Below are positions 46,301 through 57,683 of a stretch of 59,395 nucleotides of DNA, piece after piece (position 1 is the stretch's first letter; the number at the start of each line of letters is the position of its first letter). Origin of the DNA: Smittium mucronatum (taxonomy: Eukaryota; Kickxellomycota; Harpellomycetes; Harpellales; Legeriomycetaceae); contig LSSL01007638.1 in NCBI GenBank assembly GCA_001953115.1, positions 1 through 59,395 on the forward strand, given 5' to 3'. The translations under genes and the position numbers were made by a program. The notes under the pieces are model-generated. The model did no database searches, had not been told where the DNA came from, and saw nothing but the letters and a program-made list of their open reading frames with translations.

Positions 46301-49000
46301 TTATAGTGTTTTTATGTTAATGAAAATTCCAAGATTTCATGCCACCTCATCAATATTATTAAAATTTCACATTATACTCGATTCAGTTTTATCACAAAGA
46401 ATATTCACCACTATAGACGTAAAATTTTTTAAAAAGTCAGAATCCCAAGAAAAAATACAGTAGATCCTAAATATGAAAAATCAAAAGTCATATCTGCGCT
46501 TAAATTACAAAATTTCTTAAAACTATTAAATGTCTTTTAATGTATATCAACATTTTAACTGAATCGCATTTTATTTGATGTTCAATAAAATATACAGAGT
46601 TTTCTTCACTCGGATTTCCATTATTATTGCAAAACTTGGAAAGCTCAGATGATGCGATTTTTTTGTTATAGCAATTTTTTTTTCTGTGGTAACATATAAC
46701 TAAAATAAATATTTGAGTCTGTTAGCTAAACTTCACTAACCCCTGCTATTTTCTTGATCATCCTCTTTTTCTAGTATTATTTTGATATAAACCCGAAACA
46801 AGCTAGTTTTTTGAGGGAATCCTAGAATTTTCTTAACACTTTTGATGACCTTCCTTGTTTTTATAAACTATGCAATTACTTGAGTTATAATATGATTTTT
46901 TTTTCATTCTAGCCTCACAGCCGGTTTGTATTTTTGAATTTCAATAGTAATAAAAAAAAAATTAATCCTTTAAATATGAAGCGTTTTTTTGCAACAGATA
47001 CCAGATAGTCCATATTCTATACATGTTAGTATTGTTTGTTCACCCTAAAATATAGTTTTTTAATAAAATAATTTTTTTACAGTAACGTTGTTTTTGGAAT
47101 TTTTTGTAATAGATAAACATTTTTATTTCAAAAAAGCTTTTGTAAACTCATATATGCTCCTAATATGAAGGAATTATTTAAATAATTTAAATTTTTTCAC
47201 CCAATATCTTGCTAAATTTTTATTTTTTAAAAATACTAATTTTTATTTTAAAAAAAACCATAATATAAATATGAATTCTTTATTTTGATTTTTAATATTA
47301 TATTCACCAATTATATTTATTAAATTGTTTTATTGGCTGCATCATGCTCGGTTCATCAAATAAAATTTATAAAATTTTTTTCTGGATGAAAAATAAATTT
47401 TTACGCTGGTTTTTAGATTATTAGGCAAAGTGCAACAATTTAAGGAGAAAGTACTATTAATCTTATATTATATATGGAAGATTATTTTCAAGACCTTATT
47501 TTTTCTATGTAAGCAATCGGCTAAAATAAACTGCACCATCAATAAACTAATGAAATTGGGCAAAAAATAAAATTCCTAATAAATTTCTGCATTTTGCAGA
47601 TAGAATATTTCTTTTGTGATTCCAAATAAATTTTACCCAATAATTTTACACTTTATCTTAGTACCGGTTTTTTAAATTAGGAAAGAAATGTAAATTCGAT
47701 AGCAAATTTTCCGCTTTATAGGTAAATCTTAAATATAGACATTAATGAAAGTGGTTTTTAGAATCAGTTACTTTAGATAACATCACTCATAAACCAAATT
47801 TAATAAGTTAAAGAGTTGAGCTTATATTTTTATTAGAATTCAAAGAGAATTTTTAAATATTTTTCTGTGGAGTTAACTGATAATCTATCATATTATGATG
47901 CATATGATTATTATATATAAATTAAATGTGCGAGTCATTAAACTTGGAATTTCGCATAGTTTTTTTTAATTTTTTTTTATATATTAATACCGAAAAAAAA
48001 GCTTTTAAATCAATTAGAATATTTGTAAATAATTTTTATTATTTTTAGAACATAAAACTCAGCGCTTGAATTTATTTTGTTTTTTATGTGATTTATTCAT
48101 ATTTTTTTTACTAAATGGCCCCTTCCTTGACACATAGATTATAATATAATAAAAAAATATCAAAATCAATATTTTGAGAACTATAAGCCATTTTAATCTT
48201 ATTTTGCAAGCCCAAATCCAAGAAGCACCTTGGGATGGGTTATTGTAACCAATATCTTGCAAAAAATCACATTTAAAAGATTTTAAAAAGGGTTATTGGA
48301 ATTTCAATATTCCTATTTTCATACAATCTTAGAATTTATAATCTTCTCAAACTTTCTTTAAAATGGAAATTTTTGGTTCAAGAGTGTAAGCTTGTAAGGT
48401 AAAAACTCTTTATATAAATTTATTTGTATTATCAAGAGATTTTCAAGATCAGCGTTTCTAAATGAACTGAATCAAATGAGTTATTAAATATAAAAAAATT
48501 GGGCTGGTTTTTAATAAATATAAATATTCCATAATTTACTATCAAGATTTTTATTTTTACCCTTAAAAATCAAAACAATTTAATTATATTTCAGAGAAGT
48601 AAAATTTTATTTCTTTTTCGTTTCTTTTCCCCACTAACTAATATATTCTCAAACTGTTTCTCGTTTGCAAAATCCAAAAGAAAAAAACTGCCGATTTAAT
48701 CAAGTGTTCAATATTTCTCAAAAATAAGTTAGGATTAACCCAATTAGAAGAGAAAATGTTGGTTATTATTTTATATAATGGTAGGAATACCATAAAATGT
48801 TACCATATCATTTAATAGGACTAAAAAAACATTAAGTTCCAACATAATTATTAAATAAAATAAATATAAAGATACAATTTAAAGTGATTATATATTATAT
48901 CCTTACTGCTTTTTAAAACAATTAAATTTGCAAGGTTATGTTAAGATACATATTTACCCTCTAATATTATAACAAAAAGCAACATATTCTCTTTGAAATA
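40400..49000. other. AT-rich gene desert
   Basis: About 8.6 kb of A/T-dominated sequence with stops in all frames. A (TA)n microsatellite is at about 40899-40920, and an imperfect ATGAT-rich stretch is at 45060-45210. The open frames at 42446-42676 and 42481-42726 overlap in different frames and consist of hydrophobic residues from T-rich codons, so I do not accept them as genes. Short less AT-rich patches (45480-46960) show no recognised domain. Confidence 0.55.
40899..40920. repeat. (TA)n microsatellite
   Basis: About eleven consecutive TA dinucleotides. A shorter (AT)n run lies near 14775-14795. Confidence 0.9.
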
Positions 49001-50189
49001 GATTTATTATAACATCAAACTCCTGAAAAAAGACTTATATAGTCAATAAAAAGAACAAGTATACTAAGTTAAGTTTGACAGTGGAATTTCTTATGTCATA
49101 TAGTATGATTAAAGAATTAATTGGTTTGAAAAGAGAGAATACGTGGCTATGTTTTTAGAATCGGCCATCAGGATGGCTTGAGAGTTGCTAAAATTGATTA
49201 TTATTCACTGTTAGAGTATTTGGTGATGGAACTATATTCCCTGAATTTTTTTTTATGCATCTTGTGGTACTTGCACTAAAAGTGGCTATCAGTGATCCCT
49301 TATATAACCCAGCAACCGATTGACTTTAAGAAAGCTGTTTTTCGAAGTTGAACTTGAACAGGGATTCTGGGTAATAAAACAATCATAAAATTCATTTATG
49401 TACCTGATAGTATAACCTGGTCCAAATCCCTGGCTATTAGAAACTGAGCTTGATAGGACTTCCTTTGTGATTTTTTAAAGTTCTACTATCATTGTGATCA
49501 AAGAATCATACTAAGGAATGGTATTAGAATCTTTAGTCCTATAAATCCTCGACTAAGGGAGAAATTCAGTTTTATATATATTCCAGCAGAGTTTGGATAT
49601 GATATTTTTCCCAGCAGTTTCTACAAAAAACTCCAATCCCTTATTTAAGCCAATTTCAGTGCAAGTTTCAATGAAAAAGGCTAATGGAGTAAACAAAATG
49701 TTATTCCAAGCAAAAAAAAAACTTATATATCCAAGACAAATAACTATTATGGGGTTTCCGAAAGAAATTATTTATCCCATTTTTAATCCTGAGCTATGCG
49801 TAGCTTGATTCCTCTATCTTTTAAAATTCTTACACGTCTGTTCTTTATTTGTTGTAAAGATATAGTGGGAGGGGGTATTCCAGAAGTTTGTTCAACTTGA
49901 AAGTTTCTGCTGCTTAAGTTGGTAATAAAACCACTTCTCGTTGCACTACTCTTTGGAAATGAGGTGTTTTAAGTGGTGTATGAAAGAATTTGTGCTTGGA
50001 GGGTGCACAGCTGATTTCACAGCAAATACTCCAAATTTTCCCATCTCTTAAAGTAGATTTCTTGTTTTTGAGATCAGCTATTCCTAAATTTCTTTTTAGT
50101 GTAAATCTCTTATTCGCTGGAAATTCTTTCAAATCAAGCATAAAGGCCTTTAAATTAGATACAGAGCTAAGTGGGCCTTTTTCATATTA

Positions 50190-50200
50190 CCCCCCCCCCC
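50190..50200. repeat. C11 homopolymer
   Basis: Eleven C on the plus strand, the only long run in this orientation. It lies just downstream of the stop of the minus-strand open frame ending at 50221. Confidence 0.95.
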
Positions 50201-50220
50201 TTTACGACTTTAGGGCCATT

Positions 50221-50901
50221 TTAGATATTATATTCGATGCTCAGAAAGTTTATGGCTTCATAAATTTCGACTATCTGAATGCTAGTGTCGGAAGCGGAAT
50301 TCCTATACCAGTTAGACTGGTACAAGTCTTCGCTTCTAAATTGTTGTTGTGCAGCCAGAGGTGGGGCAACGTCGAATATACTATCACTAGTATATCCTTC
50401 GCCCCCACTCAGCAGAGACTTTAGGGCAGGTATCACCCCCTTACTCCGCCTATCTACACTTCGCCTATTGCTCCCTGTACTGACAACACTAAGTGTTTTT
50501 ACAGCCCCTCCGGTAAGAATAACAGGCGAGAACCTTACCGGGGGGTTGGGATCAGAATTTGACGAGAGTTCTAATAAAGAAGATACGAGTTCTTCTATAA
50601 TCGGTTCTCCCGCAAGATTTACTGATGGGCCTAAGTCTTCGCTTATTTCAAGAGCAGAAATAGAGATCGAAGCCGAAGCCTCACTATCTCTATCTTCTGC
50701 CACTTCTCTCCAAGTTTCAACCTCCGGGGCAAACCCATAAGAGTAACCACCAGACTCGAACAACTCATGATCGCGTTTTATCATGCCCATAGCACTATGT
50801 AAGTTAATTTCAACACTAAGATTTAAAGGCCTACAGGTAATGGTCCTAGCCCACGAAATAAATATACTAATTACTTGCAAATACCAACACGAATGATACA
50901 A
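50221..50901 (-). CDS. Unassigned open frame, Ser/Glu-rich (226 codons)
   Basis: This is the longest open frame between HIS7 and COX17, in the most G+C-rich patch of that stretch. The first 37 codons look non-conserved, so a start at the ATG at 50790 (MGMIKRDHELFESGG) is equally possible, giving about 189 residues. The middle is acidic and Ser-rich (EDRDSEASASISISALE). Next comes a Pro/Val/Gly segment (SDPNPPVRFSPVILTGG), then a basic patch (GSNRRSVDRRSKG). There is no signal peptide or clear membrane segment. The opposite strand is also open at 50279-50740, which weakens the call. It could be the N-terminal part of a retroelement Gag-like protein or an orphan gene. No intron or partner was found. 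Confidence 0.35.
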   Translation of the reverse strand: MYHSCWYLQVISIFISWARTITCRPLNLSVEINLHSAMGMIKRDHELFESGGYSYGFAPEVETWREVAEDRDSEASASISISALEISEDLGPSVNLAGEPIIEELVSSLLELSSNSDPNPPVRFSPVILTGGAVKTLSVVSTGSNRRSVDRRSKGVIPALKSLLSGGEGYTSDSIFDVAPPLAAQQQFRSEDLYQSNWYRNSASDTSIQIVEIYEAINFLSIEYNI

Positions 50902-51868
50902 AAATTTATTCTCTTAAGAAAAACGACAAAACTACTCTATACTAGACTACGAGTATAATTAAAATGTATTACTACCAGTATGCAGCGTGCTAAGACTTCA
51001 GACTACCAAAAAGGCGTAACTTAACCTATGAGCTCAACGCGTCCTACCACTTTACTAGTGGAATCAAGGTCTATATTTTTTGTTTTAAAACAAACCTTTT
51101 TATTGTTCTTGCCCCATTCTCAGAATCTTAATGACAAGACTCATATTTTAGGGAATAATCAGAAAGATTAAACCCCAAAAAATTATTCTGGGAATTTAAA
51201 TGTTGGCTTTGTCTATAAGTATGTTTGGGCCTTCCCACGAATTCAGGGCCTAAGAAAAATATTTCATACAGAGCTGATTTGGTACCCAGATAATAAAACC
51301 AGCTTTGTCCCCGGATTTATGGATATTTAGAATATAAATTTCCCTCAGTTTCTATGAAGTTTCAAGAAAAGTTTATATCTTTAGTAGTAAAACAATGTTG
51401 ATCTACAGACTATCAATTAGTAGTTTTGATACGGACATTATTGTTAGCAGGTATTTTGAATTGATGTGCATATATTCACCTTTTTTGTTTCATATCTAAA
51501 GTTAGAATTTGGCTCACAACACTAAACCTGATATTTTATCATTATTTCCTAAATATACTTCAATGCACAGAAATTATTGAAGGTTCGAATTCCCATTTCA
51601 TTCCAGAAAATGGTAAATACATAGTTATAGATATTGACATAAATGATAATTGAAAAAAAAAATCGATTTTTTGTGCAGATTGGCTTCAAAATGTAATAGA
51701 TCTTTAGCTCCAAGGTTATACTATACATTAGGCGAAAGTTCATATTTATGGCCAAAATTGATTAGATCTTTAAATTCAAGTCTCTTCAGCTCTTTCATGG
51801 GTGTCTTCCCAGTAATCGTAGAAATTTTAGCTTTCCTTTGTATATCACTAAAGTTGGATCACGGAAGA

Positions 51869-51882
51869 GGGGGGGGTGGGGG
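51869..51882. repeat. G8-T-G5 run
   Basis: Eight G, one T and five G lie within a short coding-like patch on the plus strand. Confidence 0.9.
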
Positions 51883-52609
51883 TTCAGCGGCATTTACCTT
51901 GAGTGTATATAAATCTATTGATGCTAGATTTTTTGGTAAGATGAGAGGTTTTAAACATTTTAGCAAATTTTGCAATCGATTTCATTCAAGTTGGAATAAA
52001 TAGGTTTTTTTGCTTTAGGCAGATATCTAGTCCTATTCTTCACAATAAAGCTAGCTGTTATGATGTGTGGAGACTTCGATTCTATTAAAATGTTTCCAAT
52101 TTAATATTGGATGAAGTAACTTGCTAAAGGAAAATAAACTTAGCGATAGTCTGGATGGAAGAGCGAGGGATTTATAAGTTTTGATGCTCCGCCTGATTAC
52201 AAAAGATTTTACGATTGTCCAACATATTGTGACTAGCGCGAACAATTCTTTCAAATTAAGGATACCATGTAGCCCTTCCTGTGAATCATTTCGTATGTTT
52301 TTGACAATATATTCATTTTGAATTAGCTTCACTTCAAATGTGTATTCAGACCCCTCGCGTTGAGCACGATTCTGGGCCTATTTTACTAGTTGGGAAATTC
52401 AAAGAGATTTCTAGAAAATAAATAGGAAATCAATCATATTTCCTCGAGCTAACTATTCATAAGTAGAAATATGAGTTCCTCTGTGAATTACTGGTTTGAT
52501 TTGGGTACTAATTTCAATTTTCACATTCGAATGTTTGAATATGAGATATCTTTAATCCTTAGAAAGGGTTTTGAATGTCTTCTAAAGCATCTCTCTGACC
52601 CAGGGATTG

Positions 52610-52819
52610 TCAGGTATTCCTGAACAATACTATTTGTATATAGAGACGTCTACCTACTGGTATTTCTATTGGAATTCCTTGTAGGACCCCCTTCGATGAA
52701 TCATTCCACCAACACCCCACTGATTTAATTATGAGAAATTGATGGAGACCGAGATGGATTAGGATTCTGGATTTTTTGGCGCTAGAAATTCTGTTTCTTC
52801 TTGTCATGTGCGGAACCAC
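52610..52819 (-). pseudogene. Possible reverse-transcriptase fragment (weak)
   Basis: A 69-codon minus-strand frame contains SKGVLQGIPIEIP, which resembles the RGVLQGSPLSP block of non-LTR reverse transcriptases. The YxDD box and the flanking blocks were not found, and stops surround the segment. Treat it as a hint only. Confidence 0.2.
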
Positions 52820-53199
52820 AGCTCATAGATGCTTGTTAAATAGCTTAAACCCAACTATTTTAGATTTCTATTTTTCTACTTGACTTGTCAGCATAAAAAA
52901 AATTCTGGTAATATGCATTCAGAGTTAGTCTCGACTATCTGTTGGGCTAACCCAAGGATACCCATTGATTTATAAATTTCAGCAATACTATTTTAGTTAT
53001 ACTGCGTTGCTATTTTGAATTTTAGAACCTGTAGCTTTTTCTTTGAGTACAATGTTATGGATTTCCAGTATAAATGATATCTGGTGTATCCTATTGACAT
53101 AGAAACCACTAGAACTATTTATCTTTGTTAAATCTATCTACATTATGATCAACATCGAATCTATAATTTGAACTAGTTATGAAGTTAAGTCTTCATTGA

Positions 53200-53209
53200 G
53201 GGGGGGGGG
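53200..53209. repeat. G10 homopolymer followed by GGT repeats
   Basis: Ten G are followed by TGGTGGTGTGG. A further G9 run is at 53477-53485. Confidence 0.9.
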
Positions 53210-53476
53210 TGGTGGTGTGGTAATAAGATTATTTTTCAGGGACGTATAAATACTCGTATTCACCTATTACATAATCATCCTTAAAAAAATCCACCACGTT
53301 CGGAGGGGATTGTTTCACTGAGTTTTTATGATTCAAAAACATCGGTAACTGGGATGAGTGTGGCTATATTAGAACTCTTCTTTTCAACTAGAATCGAAAA
53401 TTCATGATATAAACATTTAAATGACGCCATAAGATTATTAAATTTAGTATTTCACAAACCATAGCTGGTTAAATAT

Positions 53477-53485
53477 GGGGGGGGG
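53477..53485. repeat. G9 homopolymer
   Basis: Nine G, then AGGG. Confidence 0.9.
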
Positions 53486-56216
53486 AGGGTGTTTCGTAAA
53501 AGAACTTTTTAAGAAAATATGAAAAGGACCTTTTTCATCTCCGGCAGAGTAACTTGTGAAAGAAAGGGATTAAGGATAGACATATGACCACTCTACATTA
53601 TACAAAAATATGTCCTATGTTATTTTTTGTATTTTACCAAAATACACATATATAACATTTTATTATATTTACATGACTTGATTGAATTATAAATTTTGTT
53701 TACTATTATCGGATAATATGGTCATTTTTATATTTCAATGCGATTAAGTATAATAAAATTAATGTTGAAGGTGTAGGATATATCTATGTAACCTTGAAGG
53801 TGAATGTTTTCTATGCAGCATTTTTATAATAAATGTATATCAATAGAAATGATTATGAATAACATGCAAGATCTCTTTAAATCCGATGATTTTTATTATT
53901 TTCGTTAAATATAGTATCAGAAAGAAGAATGAGTGCAGTTTTTGCAAAGCTTGTGGATGATGAAGAGGCTGTTAATACTTTTTTTTCTCAAGAGGTGAAT
54001 TGGTTTTGGATTGGGATATCAGAAAAAACCATGAGGAATAATATCTGTAGAAAAGAGGATCGTATTGATGGGCAAAAGTGAAAATAAAGGATATTTATCT
54101 TCTACAAGGGATTAAAATATAGAGATCCAATATGCAACGCAAACATTAAACAGCCAAAAAAAACATCAGGTTTGAATAATTTTTATTTTTTTTATTTAAA
54201 GCTCTGAAACTGGAGGGAAGAATGGCATGGTAGCATTTTTTCCTCGCGTAGAATGGTTGGGTAAAGAGAAAATCTTTAGTTGATCCTGAACCGTTAGTAC
54301 AATCTAGAAGGGGTATAAATGACACTTAAGGCCTAACCCTTTTAGAGCCCAAGTTCATGCGCCACAAGTATTTTTATATTTTAACGAGTTCAATTGGCAT
54401 AATTTCTTGATTCATCCGATAGTTTGCAAGTTCTATTAAACGAAAGCTAGCATTGAACAATAAAATATAGTTCATTTTTGTCTCCTCGTTATTAAGAGCC
54501 AACTCATTCGGATTAGAACAAATGTCGCTAGTAATTTGAGTTCAACCCCTCTCCCCCCGGATATAGCTTAATAATATCAAACGTTTTATTGGCAATGGAT
54601 TTCACAGAATTTATAATAATTGGCCCATTTATAGTGAAATAGGGCAGTTTATAGATTTGGGCACTGAGGCGAGGGGGACGGTTCGGACAAACTATCTATC
54701 AACTCGAATTACAATTGGTAAAATGGAAAAGTGGCTCATAGAGGATATTTCATTCCAGGGATGAAGAAAGGGACCAATATATACGTGTTTATTGGGTTGG
54801 TCAGGAGTCAGTGGGAGTTTGGGAAATGTCTAAAAAGGTCGATATTTGGGGTCAAGAAAGAAGGTGGATTAATGACGCCATAAATTCTTGCGGTCAGGGA
54901 CTAATAATAGAATAGATGAACCAAAAATGACGCTTTTCGAAATGGAAACAGACATAAAAGCAAAAAAATATTTCCGTGAAATATAAAATAAAAAAAAGTA
55001 ACAAAAAAGAAAAGATCGTGAATTACCTAAATAGGGGTGATATATAAAACGGCTCATTTAATAATCGAAAAAAAGTATTTGTCCGCATATTTAGCTCATT
55101 TCAAAAACTTCCGGATTGTGCACTTATTTGCAAAAACACTGGGATTTACATTTGGTAATGTCAGTTTACAGCCAATGAGTGCCAGAATTAGTGCCAGATA
55201 TAAACACTAAAAAAAACTGATCCAATTTTAGGCTATCTTGAATCTTGCCAAAATAAAAGTATACAATCCGAATACAGAATTGGGTGTTGGGTGTTGGACT
55301 AAATAAATAGGAAAGTGGGCAACCCTCCATCTGCCCATTCTTTTAGGGATATTGATACTAGCCAATTATAAAATAAATTTGAAATTTAACTTGCAAGACT
55401 ATGGATTTTTTATTCTGTTGAGAAACTACAACAGTTCTGAATTGTTTAACTATAGATGGTTTATCCTTTAGTAAGCAGAGATTCTAGTGTTGGCATCTTG
55501 TTTATTCTGAATGAAGTATCGTCTAATCACTAACGAGATTTTGGTTGTAAGTACAGTGCTGTGATGCTCTTGATATGGCTCATTTGGAACTGGCTGGATT
55601 TCAGTAGCTATAGCTAGGGTATACCATATTGGGAAATGAAATGATCAATATATTCAGAGTAACCCTCTATTAAGATTGGGGTTATAATCTTTTTCCTCTT
55701 GCATTTGGCAGCTCAAAACTGTCATCATTTATTTAACACCCAGTGGTTATACTTTTTTCACTACTAGTGGAACAATAAAAATATATGCTACTAAATAATT
55801 GATCATGGTGAAAGGGGACTACTAATTACAATTGGGGTAGATTGCTTTCCTAGCCCCAAAATCCACGTGTCACTTAATTTCAGCAATTGATTGCGCAATC
55901 TTGCAACAAAACTCCATAAAATCATGATTATTTCGCTATCTTACAAGGGGTCCAAGAACATAAACAGACCGAATAGCAGTGGAATGCATATTACACACTG
56001 ATATTCTTGAAAACAATGACGAAATAATGGTGGAAAAAAATCATATTGGGAATATAAATATATTGTACAAGAGTTAACCCAACGCTAAAAGTTAAAAGAA
56101 TCCACAAACTAGTTGACAATCAATCAGGCCACTTTTCTTTGGACAAGAGGGTATTTTATAATGATAAAAATAAAAATTCAGCGGCGCTCGTAACGATCAA
56201 ACCGAGACTGAGGAGA

Positions 56217-56227
56217 GGGGGGGGGGG
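56217..56227. repeat. G11 homopolymer
   Basis: Eleven G lie about 55 bp beyond the stop codon of COX17, which reads on the minus strand and ends at 56283. Confidence 0.95.
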
Positions 56228-56282
56228 TCTTTAAGCAAATTATAAAAGTAACAATAGATAAGGAGTTATCAGAGTCTGCTGA

Positions 56283-56480
56283 TTAAACGGTGAAGCCAAA
56301 ACTTTTCATGCATTCAATGTGAGCCTTGATCAAGTATCCGCATTTATCTTCAGCTTGATCGCCTTTATCGAAATAGCAAGTATCTCTGGCTTTTTTGGTT
56401 TCCAAACAAACACAGCAAGGCTTTACCTTGGCGGGCTCAGAAGTTATAGTGTTGCTTGACTGGACGGGTGCGGCCAACAT
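56283..56480 (-). CDS. COX17: Cytochrome c oxidase copper chaperone Cox17
   Basis: This is a single exon of 65 codons, the usual length. Cox17 carries Cu(I) in the mitochondrial intermembrane space and hands it to Sco1 and Cox11 for cytochrome oxidase assembly. The copper site is the KPCCVC motif (Cys22, Cys23, Cys25). The twin Cx9C motifs are intact: Cys25-x9-Cys35 and Cys47-x9-Cys57, which form the two disulphides of the coiled-coil-helix fold and drive import through Mia40. The C-terminus ECMKSFGF is typical. The N-terminal 20 residues are variable in the family. The start is the first in-frame ATG, and no intron is needed. The gene is divergent from RPT2, with 1.2 kb between the start codons. 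Confidence 0.93.
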   Translation of the reverse strand: MLAAPVQSSNTITSEPAKVKPCCVCLETKKARDTCYFDKGDQAEDKCGYLIKAHIECMKSFGFTV

Positions 56481-57683
56481 GACTATTTAGACGACTTGGA
56501 ATATTTGCTGCGCTTAATGCTCTATGAGGTAACTTGTGTTTTGATATCGATAAAATATCTTGGCGAAAAATTAAAAAAAAAGAGCTGATGTATTGCAATT
56601 TCCCACTTTTTGTACAGATTTTAAGGTTTAATGAAATTTAGTTTATTTGGAAAAATTGTTGCCTTAAATACAAATTTGTTCCTCGCTTGCATTAGTAATG
56701 TTTCTGCGTGATTCACTTTTTACATTTGATTATCCAATCCGCTTTTTTTACCTTGTTTTTTGTCACCGAACTGTGCTATCCAATCTATTTGGTCGCTCGA
56801 TTGTCGTTGCAGTTTATTCTGCTGAATCTGCCCTTTTTTTTTGCATTTAAAATTCCATTTGGTGATTAGGAAATACAAATTAATTGACTCCGGCCAATTA
56901 GCCTATTACATAGCCGATGTTATATCGTTCATTCCTGTAGTTTTAAAAAGTGCGCTCATTTTTCAGATAGTATTAATATTTAGCTAAGCCTATTATTATG
57001 CTAATTTTTTATTTTAGACTGAATTTTATTGGCTGATATATTTTTATTTATTAACACAAAGCAACCAAGAGGGTCAGCAAATAGTAATTCAGTGTTGGTT
57101 TTCGCCAAGAAGGAGCTAAATGGGAAAAATGCTAAATAAAATGCCCATTGTTTGAAAACTATTGCTGTGAGTACTAAATGGCTTGTGAAAAAAAGTAATT
57201 GAGGATATTGGCTTTACTAATCTAAAAAAATCTAATTTGTTATTTTGTGAATTTTTCCTTAATATCGATAGGTTAATTAATTTCCATTTCTATGTCTAAA
57301 TACAATACACTCATTTGAAGCTGGTTGATAAATGAAACAATTTGCCCAGCACACAAAACGTGTAAAAATCAGCTAAATTCGATATCATGTATCAATTTGA
57401 AAAACGACCAATATTAACCACTAGCTTGAGTAGAAAACGTCACTTTTTACACCACCAATGATATTATCGTAATTCGTAAAGAGTGCACTAATTGGATTGG
57501 TCTAATATTGCTGGCCAATCTGAGCTCGTGAATGAAGACGGGCTTTTTGCATAGTTGTTGAAAGCAAGCTCCAAAAGCATAAAGGCCCTTCATCGATCGT
57601 TTTAGGGAATACAAATTCACTATTCAAACTCAAGAATTTGTCTTAAACTTTAACATCATCGTACAAAGCAACTAAACTCCAAA
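56481..57683. promoter_or_regulatory. Shared upstream region of divergent COX17 and RPT2
   Basis: A 1.2-kb non-coding region with four GCCAAT/ATTGGC hexamers at 56893, 57028, 57207 and 57513. It is less AT-rich than the deserts. No yeast-type proteasome control element (GGTGGCAAA) was seen. A CCAAT-binding HAP complex would fit COX17, since respiratory genes are its classic targets in yeast; this is inference. Confidence 0.4.

Larger units (their letters stand above)
49000..55900. other. Less AT-rich tract with broken coding-like sequence
   Basis: From about 49 kb the sequence has more G and C than the deserts and contains open frames on both strands, G/C homopolymers and short stretches that translate with balanced amino-acid composition, but nothing long is intact. 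Examples are 49593-49808 (+), 49914-50141 (-), 51650-52003 (+), 52051-52332 (-) and 52610-52819 (-). The pattern fits decayed transposable elements or pseudogenes, but I recognise no definite domain. Best read as relic sequence of unknown origin. Confidence 0.4.

Noticed and set aside
50279..50740. Plus-strand 153-codon open frame
   Set aside because: It is antisense to the Ser/Glu-rich minus frame. Its Ser/Leu/Pro composition is what the complement would give, although the choice of strand is not certain.
51580..51600. GGTTCGAATTC, similar to a tRNA B box
   Set aside because: The flanks cannot form the five-base T stem and no A box or acceptor stem is present.
53930..54082. 50-codon open frame starting MSAVFAKLVDDEEAVNTFF
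   Set aside because: It has balanced composition but is short, isolated and without a recognised domain, so I leave it as possible debris of the 49-56 kb zone.
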